DNA of 64,000 nt from JAJFKB01 sp965230515 (GTDB taxonomy: Bacteria; Pseudomonadota; Gammaproteobacteria; Pseudomonadales; IMCC2047), in assembly GCA_965230515.1 (NCBI GenBank), contig OZ246007.1, positions 744,001 to 808,000 of the forward strand, written 5' to 3'. Position 1 is the first letter of the stretch. The number at the start of each line of letters is the position of its first letter. The notes under the pieces were generated by a model. The model did no database searches, was not told where the DNA came from, and saw nothing but the letters and a program-made list of their open reading frames with translations. Position numbers and translations under genes: made by a program. Positions 26,349 to 35,202 of the stretch are shown one piece after another.

Positions 26349-28763
26349 TTAAAACATTCCCCGCAGGCCGATACTGAACCCGCGTCCCGGCAAGGGTGCA
26401 CGATCCTTCAGAAAGGAAGAGTGTACACGTGCATCTTCGTCTGTCAGGTTAGTACCTTTCAGGTAGACCGTCAGGCCATCGTGTGTGCCGGAGAAGGTAT
26501 ACGCCAGCTCCGCCTCAAGCAGAGTATAGGCATCAGTGGCCGTTTCCAGCTCTGCCACTTCATCCTGCTTAAAATAGTGGGAAATGCCAAATTCCGCTTC
26601 CAAGCCTTTGCTCTGGTAACGCAGTTGGCCACCCAGACGAGCGGGTGGAATGCGTGGCAGGTTTCCGCCGTCATCCAGTTTGCCACGTATGCTATCACCC
26701 CAAAGCGTCAGGGTGAAGGGAGTGGCAAATTGCCAGGCAATCTGCGCCTCAAGGCCGTACAGGGTAGCGTCAGCCTGATCAAAGGCATAGACCGGCAGGA
26801 CACCATGGTTATGTTCGTGCTCTTCATGCTCTTCGTGTTCGTGCCCTTCCTCGTGATCGTGACCTTCGATATCTTCATTGGTGTAGCCGGTATTGCGTTC
26901 ATAGTAAAAGTTATCCACCTGGTTGTAGAACAGGTTCACGACCCAGCCGATTTGACCCGAGTGCTTGCGCAGACTCAGATCAATATTGTTTGAAACCTCC
27001 TCCTCTACATCGTTGCCGTAATGGAAGTGCGGATGCTCGCCATCATGTAGCCAGAACAACGCTCCCACTTCAAAATTATCAGTCCCGATATGAGGTCCAT
27101 AGGAAAACAGCTCTGAGGCACTGGGGGCTCGCTGGGCATGGGTCAGGGAGAGGGCCGCGTTATAATCTTCGGCAAAATCCCAAACTACGCCCGCAGAAAT
27201 ACTGTACGGGGTAAAATCCAAATCCTCAAAATGCAGCAGGGCGTGTTCACTATGGCCGAAAGCAATGGGGTCAGCTTCGATAGTGACTTTCTCAACCCGC
27301 GCGCCCAACTGCCATAATAAGTTGCCCAGGTGCTTTTCCTGCATCAGCGCTATGGCATAGCTGTCTGTGCGGCTGGGGGGGGTAAATGCCTCTTCACCAA
27401 TGGCTTCAAAATCCGAGGTCTTGCCCTCAAATGATAGTGCACCACGCCAACCGGCCAGCTCCTGCAGCAAAAGGTCAATCCGGGCCTGTAGCGTTTCGTT
27501 GCGGAACACCGTGCCAATTTCACTACCTTCGATTTCAACGTGCTCATAGTCTGTGAAGCTGATCCGGGTATGAATTCCGCTCAACCATGATGTGTCAAAA
27601 TCCAGTTCACTGATCAATTGCCAGCGATCCTGCTCCAGGTCGGAAACGACACTCGTCTCCTCCCCTTCATGGTCGTGCTCTTCATGGTCATGCTCCTCAC
27701 CTTCTTCCCCGTGCTCCTCGTCATGGCTATGGCTGTGGCCCGGAATACCGTTGAGCCGCTCCAGACGCCCATAGGAGATACCTATAAAACCATTGCCCAG
27801 CAACCAGCTACCGCCAATATTAAAGCCTTCGCTTTCCGATGCGCTATTTTTCAATACACCCTCAACATGCTCATCGTGACCCTCCTGGTTATGTTCTTCC
27901 TCCGTTTCAAGTTCTGCTATCCCGGGAATTTCATAATTTTCACCATCTCTCCAAAACCCATCGACATGGAAGGCTAACGAGTCGTTGCCGCCGGTATAGG
28001 CGAGGGACACCTCGTTTTCATCCGATACCGAGTTATGGCCCAGCGAAATCGCACCCCTGGATTCGCCGGAAGCAGGTACACGATCATCGACGATATTAAC
28101 CACGCCGCCAATAGCACCGGAGCCATAAAACAGCGTCGCCGGGCCTCGCAGAATTTCAATTTGCTCCGCTGTTGTTGCCTCTGTTGCCACGACGTGATCA
28201 GGTCCAACCCGAGAGGCATCGCTCACATCCAGTCCATTCTGTGTAATAAGGACTCTCGGACCGCCCATACCACGAATAATCGGGCTGCTCGCTACCGGCC
28301 CAAAATAACTGGAATGCACACCCACTTCATTCTTGAGAGTTTCGCCCAGTGTGCTTTTCTGTCTACGACGCAGTTGATCGCCGGCTAAAACGCTGACTGG
28401 CTGAGCAGACTCAATGATCGATGCGTGAAGGGGTGTGGCAGTAACATCGATCTGTTCAATCGCCGAGCGCCGCAATATCACACGCAGTGATTCGGTCGGA
28501 CTAAACTCCAGATGGAGGGTCTGATGGCTATAGCCAGGGGCATGGATGTGGAGTTCACCTGATTTGCCGTCACTTGTGTCCAATTTAAATCGGCCATAGT
28601 TATCAGTGTTAGCTTGCAGGCTGCTGCCGACAACCTCGACAGAGGCACCACTGATGGGCTTACCGGATGCATCAATAACCTGTCCTGATAGCGCATGAGC
28701 CTGACCCGAAAGGGTCAGCCCCAAGCAGGTCAACAGGTAGAGAGATCTTTCATGATGATTCAT
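26349..28763 (-). CDS. znuD: TonB-dependent receptor, ZnuD-like, with His-rich loops
   Basis: 804 residues. Signal peptide (to about 24), a carboxypeptidase-regulatory-like beta domain (GQVIDASGKPISGASVEVVG), plug domain (SVLAGDQLRRRQKSTLGETL, RGMGGPRVLI) and 22-strand barrel ending in GFSIGLRGMF with terminal Phe. Three extracellular loops are packed with His, Asp and Glu (HSHSHDEEHGEEGEEHDH, HDHEEGHEHEEHEEHEHNHG), as in ZnuD zinc receptors. It heads the zinc operon behind the Zur box at 28971-29006. Zinc specificity is inferred from the loops and the operon. Confidence 0.88.
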   Translation of the reverse strand: MNHHERSLYLLTCLGLTLSGQAHALSGQVIDASGKPISGASVEVVGSSLQANTDNYGRFKLDTSDGKSGELHIHAPGYSHQTLHLEFSPTESLRVILRRSAIEQIDVTATPLHASIIESAQPVSVLAGDQLRRRQKSTLGETLKNEVGVHSSYFGPVASSPIIRGMGGPRVLITQNGLDVSDASRVGPDHVVATEATTAEQIEILRGPATLFYGSGAIGGVVNIVDDRVPASGESRGAISLGHNSVSDENEVSLAYTGGNDSLAFHVDGFWRDGENYEIPGIAELETEEEHNQEGHDEHVEGVLKNSASESEGFNIGGSWLLGNGFIGISYGRLERLNGIPGHSHSHDEEHGEEGEEHDHEEHDHEGEETSVVSDLEQDRWQLISELDFDTSWLSGIHTRISFTDYEHVEIEGSEIGTVFRNETLQARIDLLLQELAGWRGALSFEGKTSDFEAIGEEAFTPPSRTDSYAIALMQEKHLGNLLWQLGARVEKVTIEADPIAFGHSEHALLHFEDLDFTPYSISAGVVWDFAEDYNAALSLTHAQRAPSASELFSYGPHIGTDNFEVGALFWLHDGEHPHFHYGNDVEEEVSNNIDLSLRKHSGQIGWVVNLFYNQVDNFYYERNTGYTNEDIEGHDHEEGHEHEEHEEHEHNHGVLPVYAFDQADATLYGLEAQIAWQFATPFTLTLWGDSIRGKLDDGGNLPRIPPARLGGQLRYQSKGLEAEFGISHYFKQDEVAELETATDAYTLLEAELAYTFSGTHDGLTVYLKGTNLTDEDARVHSSFLKDRAPLPGRGFSIGLRGMF

Positions 28764-28970
28764 TGGTTTTTCCTGATTGAATGTCCTATTCAGGGGTATT
28801 GTCGCCCCGCTTTTTTTGGCTCCGAAATCTCCACTTCAGCGCACAACCCGATGGCATAGAATGTCAACCGCGTACTGATTACGGATCGTTCTAGCAAAAA
28901 AATCTGGTAGCTCCCAACCAAAGAGGTTACGAACAGAAATATTCAGAAGCGGACCAACTGTTCAGCCAAA
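28764..28970 (-). other. Leader region of the znuD-like operon
   Basis: 207 bp between the Zur box and the receptor ATG. No gene is present. The ribosome site CAGGAAAAA lies just before the ATG. A TTGACA occurs at about 28862 on the minus strand without a matching -10, so the true promoter more likely lies at the Zur box. Confidence 0.4.
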
Positions 28971-29006
28971 TTCATAAAAGATATGTTATATCATATCTTT
29001 TATGAA
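28971..29006. promoter_or_regulatory. Extended Zur box
   Basis: A 36-bp palindrome with perfect 15-bp arms (TTCATAAAAGATATG and its complement) around TTATAT. The core 28979-28998, AGATATGTTATATCATATCT, matches the Zur site at 22961. It precedes the znuD-like receptor operon (minus strand), about 208 bp from its ATG. Confidence 0.75.
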
Positions 29007-29102
29007 TAAAAGAGGATGCGTCTTTATTTTTTCTTCTCATCGAATAGCCCGGAAAATCCAGCCCATCCAAACCGGCGCACTAATCGCTCAACGGCAAATC
29101 CC

Positions 29103-29175
29103 AGTTCTTTAGCATTGTAGCAGTTCTTTAGCATTGGACACCCACTGTAGCAGTTCTTTAGCATTGGACACCCAC
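29103..29175. repeat. Direct repeat upstream of the transposase, period 30 bp
   Basis: AGTTCTTTAGCATTG occurs three times at 30-bp or shorter spacing; the last two copies (29117-29145 and 29147-29175) are identical and end in GGACACCCAC, the complement of the GTGGGTGTC motif repeated downstream of the transposase. Probably REP half-sites used by it. Confidence 0.6.
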
Positions 29176-29247
29176 AAATCAGATTGACGCAGTGCACTTC
29201 GCCCAATAAAATGGTATACATCACTCGCTATTGCAAAGGATTGCACC

Positions 29248-30258
29248 ATGCCCAGACCCAGGAAGTCGTTGATTTCGCTCGATACCACTCCCTACTATCA
29301 TTGTGTCTCACGGTGTGTCCGCCGTGCATTTTTATGCGGTAAAGATGCCGTGTCAGGTGCTGACTATGAGCACCGTCGTGGCTGGATTCAATCACGCTTG
29401 CTGGATCTGGCCGAGCTGTTCGCCATTGATATCGCGGCCTATGCCATCATGAGCAATCATTACCATCTGGTGCTGCATATTGATCAGCATAAAGCCGGTT
29501 GCTGGTCTGACCGGGAGGTGGTGGATCGCTGGCACCGCCTTTTTCGCGGGTCTGCACTGTCACAACGTTTTGCCCGGGGACAGCCTTTGGGCCAGGCAGA
29601 ATCGACGGTACTACAATCACAAGTCTCGATGTGGCGCGAGCGGCTGACCTCCATCAGCTGGTTTATGCGCTGCCTGAATGAGCCGATCGCTCGTCAGGCG
29701 AATCGGGAGGATAAGGCTTCCGGGCGATTCTGGGAGGGGCGCTTCAAGAGTCAGGCGCTGTTGGATGAAGCCGCCCTGGCGGCCTGCATGGCTTATGTCG
29801 ATCTCAATCCTGTTCGTGCCAAAATGGCAGAAACGCCTGAGGCATCCGCTTATACATCAATTCGTCAGCGCATCAAGCAGATACAGCAGGCAAAGCACTC
29901 CCACACATCCCACAACCCAAAGGCACAACCCGGCAACCTGTTACCGTTTGTAGGTTACCCGCGCGCAGAGATGCCCAAAGGTTTACCCTTTCGCCTTACC
30001 GACTATCTGGAGTTAGTCGACTGGACTGGTAGGCAGTTGCGAGAGGATAAACGTGGCGCCATCGCAGCAGATCTTCCAGCGATACTGCCAAGATTACAGC
30101 TCGACCAAAAGCACTGGCTTTATCTCACCCAACATTTTGAGAGCCCGTTCAGGCAACTGATTGGGCAAGCCCATCATGTTCGCCAAGCCTGTGAGCAATT
30201 AGGTCAGCACTGGGCTCAGGGTGTGCGACAATGCGAGCGGTTGTTTTCCAGCGGGTAG
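29248..30258 (+). CDS. REP-associated tyrosine transposase (RAYT, Y1/IS200-like)
   Basis: 336 residues. N-terminal LDTTPYYHCVSRCVRRAFLCG and the HUH metal-binding motif MSNHYHLVLHID are the signature of TnpA-REP proteins; the Tyr nucleophile region is likely in SWFMRCLNEPIARQANRED. The C-terminal extension to residue 336 is usual for RAYTs. These enzymes cut and join single-stranded REP palindromes and are usually single-copy genes rather than true insertion sequences. It is flanked by repeats sharing GTGGGTGTC, and its own 3' end is duplicated downstream. Confidence 0.92.
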   Translation: MPRPRKSLISLDTTPYYHCVSRCVRRAFLCGKDAVSGADYEHRRGWIQSRLLDLAELFAIDIAAYAIMSNHYHLVLHIDQHKAGCWSDREVVDRWHRLFRGSALSQRFARGQPLGQAESTVLQSQVSMWRERLTSISWFMRCLNEPIARQANREDKASGRFWEGRFKSQALLDEAALAACMAYVDLNPVRAKMAETPEASAYTSIRQRIKQIQQAKHSHTSHNPKAQPGNLLPFVGYPRAEMPKGLPFRLTDYLELVDWTGRQLREDKRGAIAADLPAILPRLQLDQKHWLYLTQHFESPFRQLIGQAHHVRQACEQLGQHWAQGVRQCERLFSSG

Positions 30259-31526
30259 CGATAACCCGTGCTGATCTGATTTAACCTAAACCAACCTAAG
30301 ATTTATATGCACACCCCGGTGCAGGATATCCCTCGATTTGAAGTTGAGAGTTTAGTGCTAATACCGGTAGTTTCGCCCAGTCGCACCAACGATATCCGAT
30401 AAACCAAGACCAATAATCAAGTGCCACAGCCCACAAACAAAATGCCGGGCTTTAGTTTTCAATTGGTGGGTGTCTATTTTTTATATTGGTTCACCCGGTA
30501 TTTTGAAAGCCCGTTCAGGCAACTGATTGGAAAAGCCCATCATGTCCGGCAAGCCTGTGAGCAATTAGGTCAGCACTGGGCACAGGGTGTTCGACAGTGC
30601 GAACGATTGTTTTCCAGCGGGTAGCGATAACCCATACTGATCTGATCTGATCTGATTTAACCTAAACCAACCTAAGATTTATATGCACACCCCGGTGCAG
30701 GATATCCCTCGATTTGAAGTTGAGAGTTTAGTGCTAATACCGGTAGTTTCGCCCAGTCGCACCAACGATATCCGATAAACCAAGACCAATAATCAAGTGC
30801 CACAGCCCACAAACAAAATGCCGGGCTTTAGTTTTCAATTGGTGGGTGTCTATTTTTTATATTGGTTCACCCGGTATTTTGAAAGCCCGTTCAGGCAACT
30901 GATTGGAAAAGCCCATCATGTCCGGCAAGCCTGTGAGCAATTAGGTCAGCACTGGGCACAGGGTGTTCGACAGTGCGAACGATTGTTTTCCAGCGGGTAG
31001 CGATAACCCATACTGATCTGATCTGATCTGATTTAACCTAAACCAACCTAAGATTTATATGCACACCCCGGTGCAGGATATCCCTCGATTTGAAGTTGAG
31101 AGTTTAATACTAATTCTGGTGGTTTCGCCCAGTCGCACCAACGATATCCGATAAACCAAGACCAATAATCAAGTGCCACAGCGCACAAACAAAATGCCGG
31201 GCTTTAGTTTTCAATTGGTGGGTGTCTATTTTTTTTCATTAGTTTTCAATTGATGGGTGTCTATTTTTATGCCATTTTTATGTCGCTCGATTTGAAGTTG
31301 AGAGTTTAGTGCTAATACCGGTAGTTTCGCCCTGTCGCACCAACGATATCCGATAAACCAAGACCAATAATCAAATCGCACCCGGCACAAACAAAATGCC
31401 GGGCTTTAGTTTTCAATTGGTGGGTGTCTATTTTTTATGCGCACAAACAAAATGCCGGGCTTTAGTTATCAATTGATGGGTGTCTATTTTTTTTGTTCGT
31501 TTTCAATTGGTGGGTGTCTATTTTTT
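30135..31526. repeat. Tandem array of RAYT 3'-end units and REP motifs
   Basis: Unit 1 is the transposase 3' end plus its trailer (30135-30500, 366 bp). Unit 2 (30501-30876) and unit 3 (30877 onward) repeat it with a 376-bp period; the extra 10 bp comes from added CTGAT steps. Each unit carries the last about 40 codons of the transposase followed by a trailer ending in AGTTTTCAATTGGTGGGTGTC. That REP motif occurs seven times: near 30451, 30827, 31203, 31240, 31405, 31461 and 31497. Units 2 and 3 encode identical short fragments that are not real genes. No CRISPR features. Confidence 0.85.
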
Positions 31527-31786
31527 ACTTTAGGCATATCAGTTGCGACACCGCCAAGCATGAACAAAACAGAACCTGCGAAAAAAATACAATACACCCA
31601 TCGAGCAGGGTTACTTGCTTTAGCGAGCTTGTAGGGAAAAAGGCATAACAGTGAATATATCAAGATATAGAAAACAAACTCTCCGGTTGATATTTCACCT
31701 GTCCAAGTATTTACGAGTGCAGCAATTACTGAAAGCCCAATGGTCACCCATATTGCAATAATCGCTTGACTAACTCCTGATGGCAT
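31484..31786 (-). CDS. Small membrane protein whose C terminus is encoded by a REP repeat
   Basis: 100 residues with three hydrophobic helices (IIAIWVTIGLSVIAALV, FVFYILIYSLLCLFPY, VYCIFFAGSVLFMLGG). AAAAAGGAGAAGTAAATG gives a strong start at 31786. The last about 13 residues (NRHPPIENEQKK) are read from the complementary strand of REP copies at 31497 and 31461, so the original C terminus was probably replaced. Family not recognised. Confidence 0.6.
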   Translation of the reverse strand: MPSGVSQAIIAIWVTIGLSVIAALVNTWTGEISTGEFVFYILIYSLLCLFPYKLAKASNPARWVYCIFFAGSVLFMLGGVATDMPKVKNRHPPIENEQKK

Positions 31787-31813
31787 TTACTTCTCCTTTT
31801 TTGGGTTTTATTT

Positions 31814-32158
31814 CTAACAGCTGCATACTGCGCATGCGCGTTTTGCCGCTGGCGTATTTTTCAGCGACTTCGGTAATTTACTGAATCGAAAGGGATTTTC
31901 AGGATTTTCCCGGATTCCCTTCCGAACAAAGCGAGCGTGTCTCATATGCACTCCTAAGGGGGGTGTCCACGTATCTACCCTCCGAACATCGCTAACGCCC
32001 TGATTCTGCAACATATTCAAAAATAAAGCCAGTACAAAACGAGCCATTGTGCTGGCACAAAACGCGCAATATTTTACTTTCCCACCTAATACCTGATAGA
32101 CATCACGTGATGTTATGCGCCACTCTCCGGGTGGAATGTCCTTACCAAGTTTACGCAA
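31814..32158 (-). CDS. Hypothetical protein, doubtful
   Basis: 114 residues from a TTG at 32158 preceded by GGGGGAGG at fair spacing. The sequence is basic and Cys-rich at both ends (YCAFCAS and RACAVCSC) and resembles no family known to me. Amino-acid composition is unlike the neighbours, so it may be a chance frame in repeat-rich DNA. Confidence 0.25.
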   Translation of the reverse strand: MRKLGKDIPPGEWRITSRDVYQVLGGKVKYCAFCASTMARFVLALFLNMLQNQGVSDVRRVDTWTPPLGVHMRHARFVRKGIRENPENPFRFSKLPKSLKNTPAAKRACAVCSC

Positions 32159-32299
32159 TCAACCTCCCCCCTTGACCTCGTCCACACTTATAAATAAACC
32201 CAACCATTGACAGGGCCGTTACTGAACCTAAACTATCGCTTCGGGTCATAGGCCTGTCAGCAATTATAAGATGTCGTTCAAACTGAAAGGATTTATCGA

Positions 32300-35167
32300 G
32301 TGCGCAAAACCACCCGTCATACCAGCATATTCCTGCTTCTAGCCCTGATTGCGATTAGCATAGCCAGCTGTGGCTACCATCCTGTGGCTGATAATCGGTC
32401 ACCTGTTAAAAGCGCCAATGATCATCGACAATACCAGAGTTTTGTGCTCTCGAATCAGCTTAAAGTGATGGTGATTTCTGATCCGGATTCGGATAAGGCT
32501 GCCGCGGCGCTGGATGTTAATATCGGCAGCAGTAGTGACCCTTCTGATCGTCAGGGTTTAACGCACTTTTTGGAGCATATGCTGTTTCTGGGAACTAAAA
32601 AATATCCTGAGCCCGGTGCCTATCAAAAATTCATCAGCGAGCATGGCGGCTCGCATAATGCCTACACCGCATTTGAGCACACTAACTATTTCTTTGAGGT
32701 GGAGAAAGATTCACTGCAGCCGGCGCTGGACAGGTTTGCGCAGTTCTTTATCGCGCCTTTGTTTAATAGCGAGTTTGTAGAAAGGGAGAAACATGCGGTT
32801 GATTCCGAATACCAGTCTAAACTGAAGGATGACGGGCGGCGTATGTATGACGTTTTGAAATCGATCGTCAACCCTTCCCATCCTTTTTCCCGATTTTCTG
32901 TGGGCAGTCTGACAACCCTGGAGGATCGTGAAAACCAGTCTTTGCGAGCTGATCTGGTTGAGTTCTACCGTGAGCACTACAGCGCTAATCTGATGACCCT
33001 GGTGGTGGTCGCACCGCAGTCAACCGACGCTCTCAAAGCGATGGTCACGGAAATGTTTAGTGCAGTTCCGAACCATAGCGCTCGCCCCCTTAAAATCGAA
33101 CAACCGCTATTCAACGCTGATGCACTGCCGCTGAATGTGCATATCGAACCAATTAAGGATATTCGAAGGCTCACGGCGCAATTCCCTCTGCCCGGACTTT
33201 ATGACTATTACCGTAGCAAACCCACGCATTACCTGGCCAACCTGCTTGGGCACGAGGGCAAAGGAAGCCTTCTTTCTTACCTGAAAACAAAAGGTTGGGC
33301 GGAATACTTAAGTGCTGGTGTAGGTCACAAAGCAACGGACTCAGCCACTTTTCAGATTTCGATCGGTTTAACACAGGACGGTATGCAAAACACCGACTCG
33401 GTGATTCAGGCACTATTCAGTCAGATTGATTTGATCAGAAAACAGGGAGTCGATCAGTGGCGGTTTGAAGAGCAGCAAAAACTTGCCGAAATGGAATTTG
33501 CATTTAAGGAGAAAAACAGCGCAGTTCATGACGCAACCTCACTGGCCCGGCAGATGCACCACTACCCTGTCGAGGATGTGTTGCGCGCCCAATATCTTTT
33601 GGAGGATTTTGACGCCGAGCTGCTGAAACAAATGACCGATCGGCTGCAGCCGCAAAATATGCTGCTGACCGTGATTGCAAAAGGACTGGAAACCAACCAG
33701 AAAACGCAATGGTTTAACACACCCTATCGGGTCTACCCTGTTTCGGCACAACAAATTGAGCGATGGACAAAACCGTTACCGAACTCTGTTATCGCACTGC
33801 CTGCTGCCAACCCCTTTATCCCTGCCAATTTGTCGGTAAAGAGCACCTCCAGTGATTTAAAGGTACCTTCGCGTGAGACGATAGCGCCGGGACTCGAGTT
33901 GTGGCACCAACTGGATACCGGGTTTAACACACCAAGAGCCAGTTTTTATTTCACGATCCGCTCACCAATTGCCAATGATACTGCCCGGCATGCCCTGCTC
34001 ACTGAGCTGTACGTGAAAACCGTCAATGACCAACTCAGCGAATTCAGCTACCCGGCATATCTGGCCGGACTGAACTATAACCTCTACAAACATGTCAGGG
34101 GGATGACGGTGAAGATTTCCGGTTACCATGATCGGCAGATTCGAATGCTGGAAGAGATCAGTACAGCACTAAAAAATCCTCGTGTTGAGGATGACAAATT
34201 TTTGGTTTTTAAGGATGAAATCGAGCGCAAACTGCGCAACCAGGAAAAGGAACGTCCCTACAATCAGGCACTGGATAAACTATCCAGGTTGCTCCTCGAA
34301 TCCAGCTGGACCGCACAACAGCTACTTGCCGCCCTCGAGTCGATCGGGGCGGACGATCTGAGAGCATTTACAGCAGATTATTTGCATACTATCGAGCTGG
34401 TGGCTTTGGCCAATGGCAATCTTGATCTTCAGGAAGCCAGACAGATGGCCGACCTGTTAGCGGAGCAGTTCGTTAAAGACAGCCACACAAAACCAGTGGC
34501 CCACCAACCGGTGATCAAACTACCAGAATCGGCATCTCTGACAGCTCCCTTTGATGTCCCCCACCCCGACTCGGCACTGGCGATCTATTATCAGGGCAGG
34601 GATAAGACAATCAAAACCGCTGCTCGCTACGCACTATATAACCAACTGCTATCAGCTCCATTTTATGAAACGCTGCGCACCCGCCAACAACGGGGTTATA
34701 TCGTCTTCTCGACACCGATGAGTTTAATGGACGTACCCGCACTGGCACTGGTCATACAATCACCAAACACCGCAGCGATCGAGTTGGCAGACCATACTGA
34801 GAGCTTTCTAACATCATTCAACACGCAGCTAAAGAAGATGAGCGAACAGGAATTCGAGAAACACGTTCAGGCGCTCAAGTCGACAATTCTGGAAAAAGAG
34901 ACAAGGCTATCCCAACGATCCAACCGTTTCTGGCATGAGATCGACAGAAATAACTATTCGTTTAATCGACGAGAACAATTGGCCAGCGCTGTTGAGGCAT
35001 ACTCACTTGATGAATTGAGGCGGGAATTTGCAGACGAACTATTGGGCAATGGCAAACGAAAACTCGCAGTCCTCGCAAACGGCGAACGCTTTCCGTTGCC
35101 CAAGAGTACGACGGACAAGGCTAGCGTGATCAACTTGCGAAGCGACCTGCCCGCCAGCTATTTTTAA
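32300..35167 (+). CDS. M16 family zinc peptidase, pitrilysin/insulinase-like lipoprotein
   Basis: 955 residues. The inverted zinc motif is HFLEHMLFLGTKKYPE (HxxEH), with the second Glu ligand likely in REKHAVDSEYQSKL. Four M16 domains of about 230 residues are expected for this length, as in PtrA. The signal (LLLALIAISIASC) ends in a lipobox Cys, so it is probably an outer- or inner-membrane lipoprotein facing the periplasm. GTG start at 32300 with AAGGA upstream. It degrades peptides; stand-alone gene convergent with sbcB, with an ACGCCGG/CCGGCGT hairpin between. Confidence 0.9.
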   Translation: MRKTTRHTSIFLLLALIAISIASCGYHPVADNRSPVKSANDHRQYQSFVLSNQLKVMVISDPDSDKAAAALDVNIGSSSDPSDRQGLTHFLEHMLFLGTKKYPEPGAYQKFISEHGGSHNAYTAFEHTNYFFEVEKDSLQPALDRFAQFFIAPLFNSEFVEREKHAVDSEYQSKLKDDGRRMYDVLKSIVNPSHPFSRFSVGSLTTLEDRENQSLRADLVEFYREHYSANLMTLVVVAPQSTDALKAMVTEMFSAVPNHSARPLKIEQPLFNADALPLNVHIEPIKDIRRLTAQFPLPGLYDYYRSKPTHYLANLLGHEGKGSLLSYLKTKGWAEYLSAGVGHKATDSATFQISIGLTQDGMQNTDSVIQALFSQIDLIRKQGVDQWRFEEQQKLAEMEFAFKEKNSAVHDATSLARQMHHYPVEDVLRAQYLLEDFDAELLKQMTDRLQPQNMLLTVIAKGLETNQKTQWFNTPYRVYPVSAQQIERWTKPLPNSVIALPAANPFIPANLSVKSTSSDLKVPSRETIAPGLELWHQLDTGFNTPRASFYFTIRSPIANDTARHALLTELYVKTVNDQLSEFSYPAYLAGLNYNLYKHVRGMTVKISGYHDRQIRMLEEISTALKNPRVEDDKFLVFKDEIERKLRNQEKERPYNQALDKLSRLLLESSWTAQQLLAALESIGADDLRAFTADYLHTIELVALANGNLDLQEARQMADLLAEQFVKDSHTKPVAHQPVIKLPESASLTAPFDVPHPDSALAIYYQGRDKTIKTAARYALYNQLLSAPFYETLRTRQQRGYIVFSTPMSLMDVPALALVIQSPNTAAIELADHTESFLTSFNTQLKKMSEQEFEKHVQALKSTILEKETRLSQRSNRFWHEIDRNNYSFNRREQLASAVEAYSLDELRREFADELLGNGKRKLAVLANGERFPLPKSTTDKASVINLRSDLPASYF

Positions 35168-35202
35168 CCTGTATTTACGCCGGGTAGCGTTATCCGGCGT
35201 GC

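Noticed and set aside
29024..29224. A 66-codon minus-strand frame with repeated CPMLKNCY
   Set aside because: The protein repeat only reflects the 30-bp DNA direct repeat upstream of the transposase.
30421..31000. Two identical 67-codon frames downstream of the transposase
   Set aside because: They are duplicated ends of the transposase joined to repeat DNA, not independent genes.
30135..31526. Possible CRISPR array
   Set aside because: Units are about 370 bp and contain coding fragments; no short repeats with unique spacers and no cas genes.
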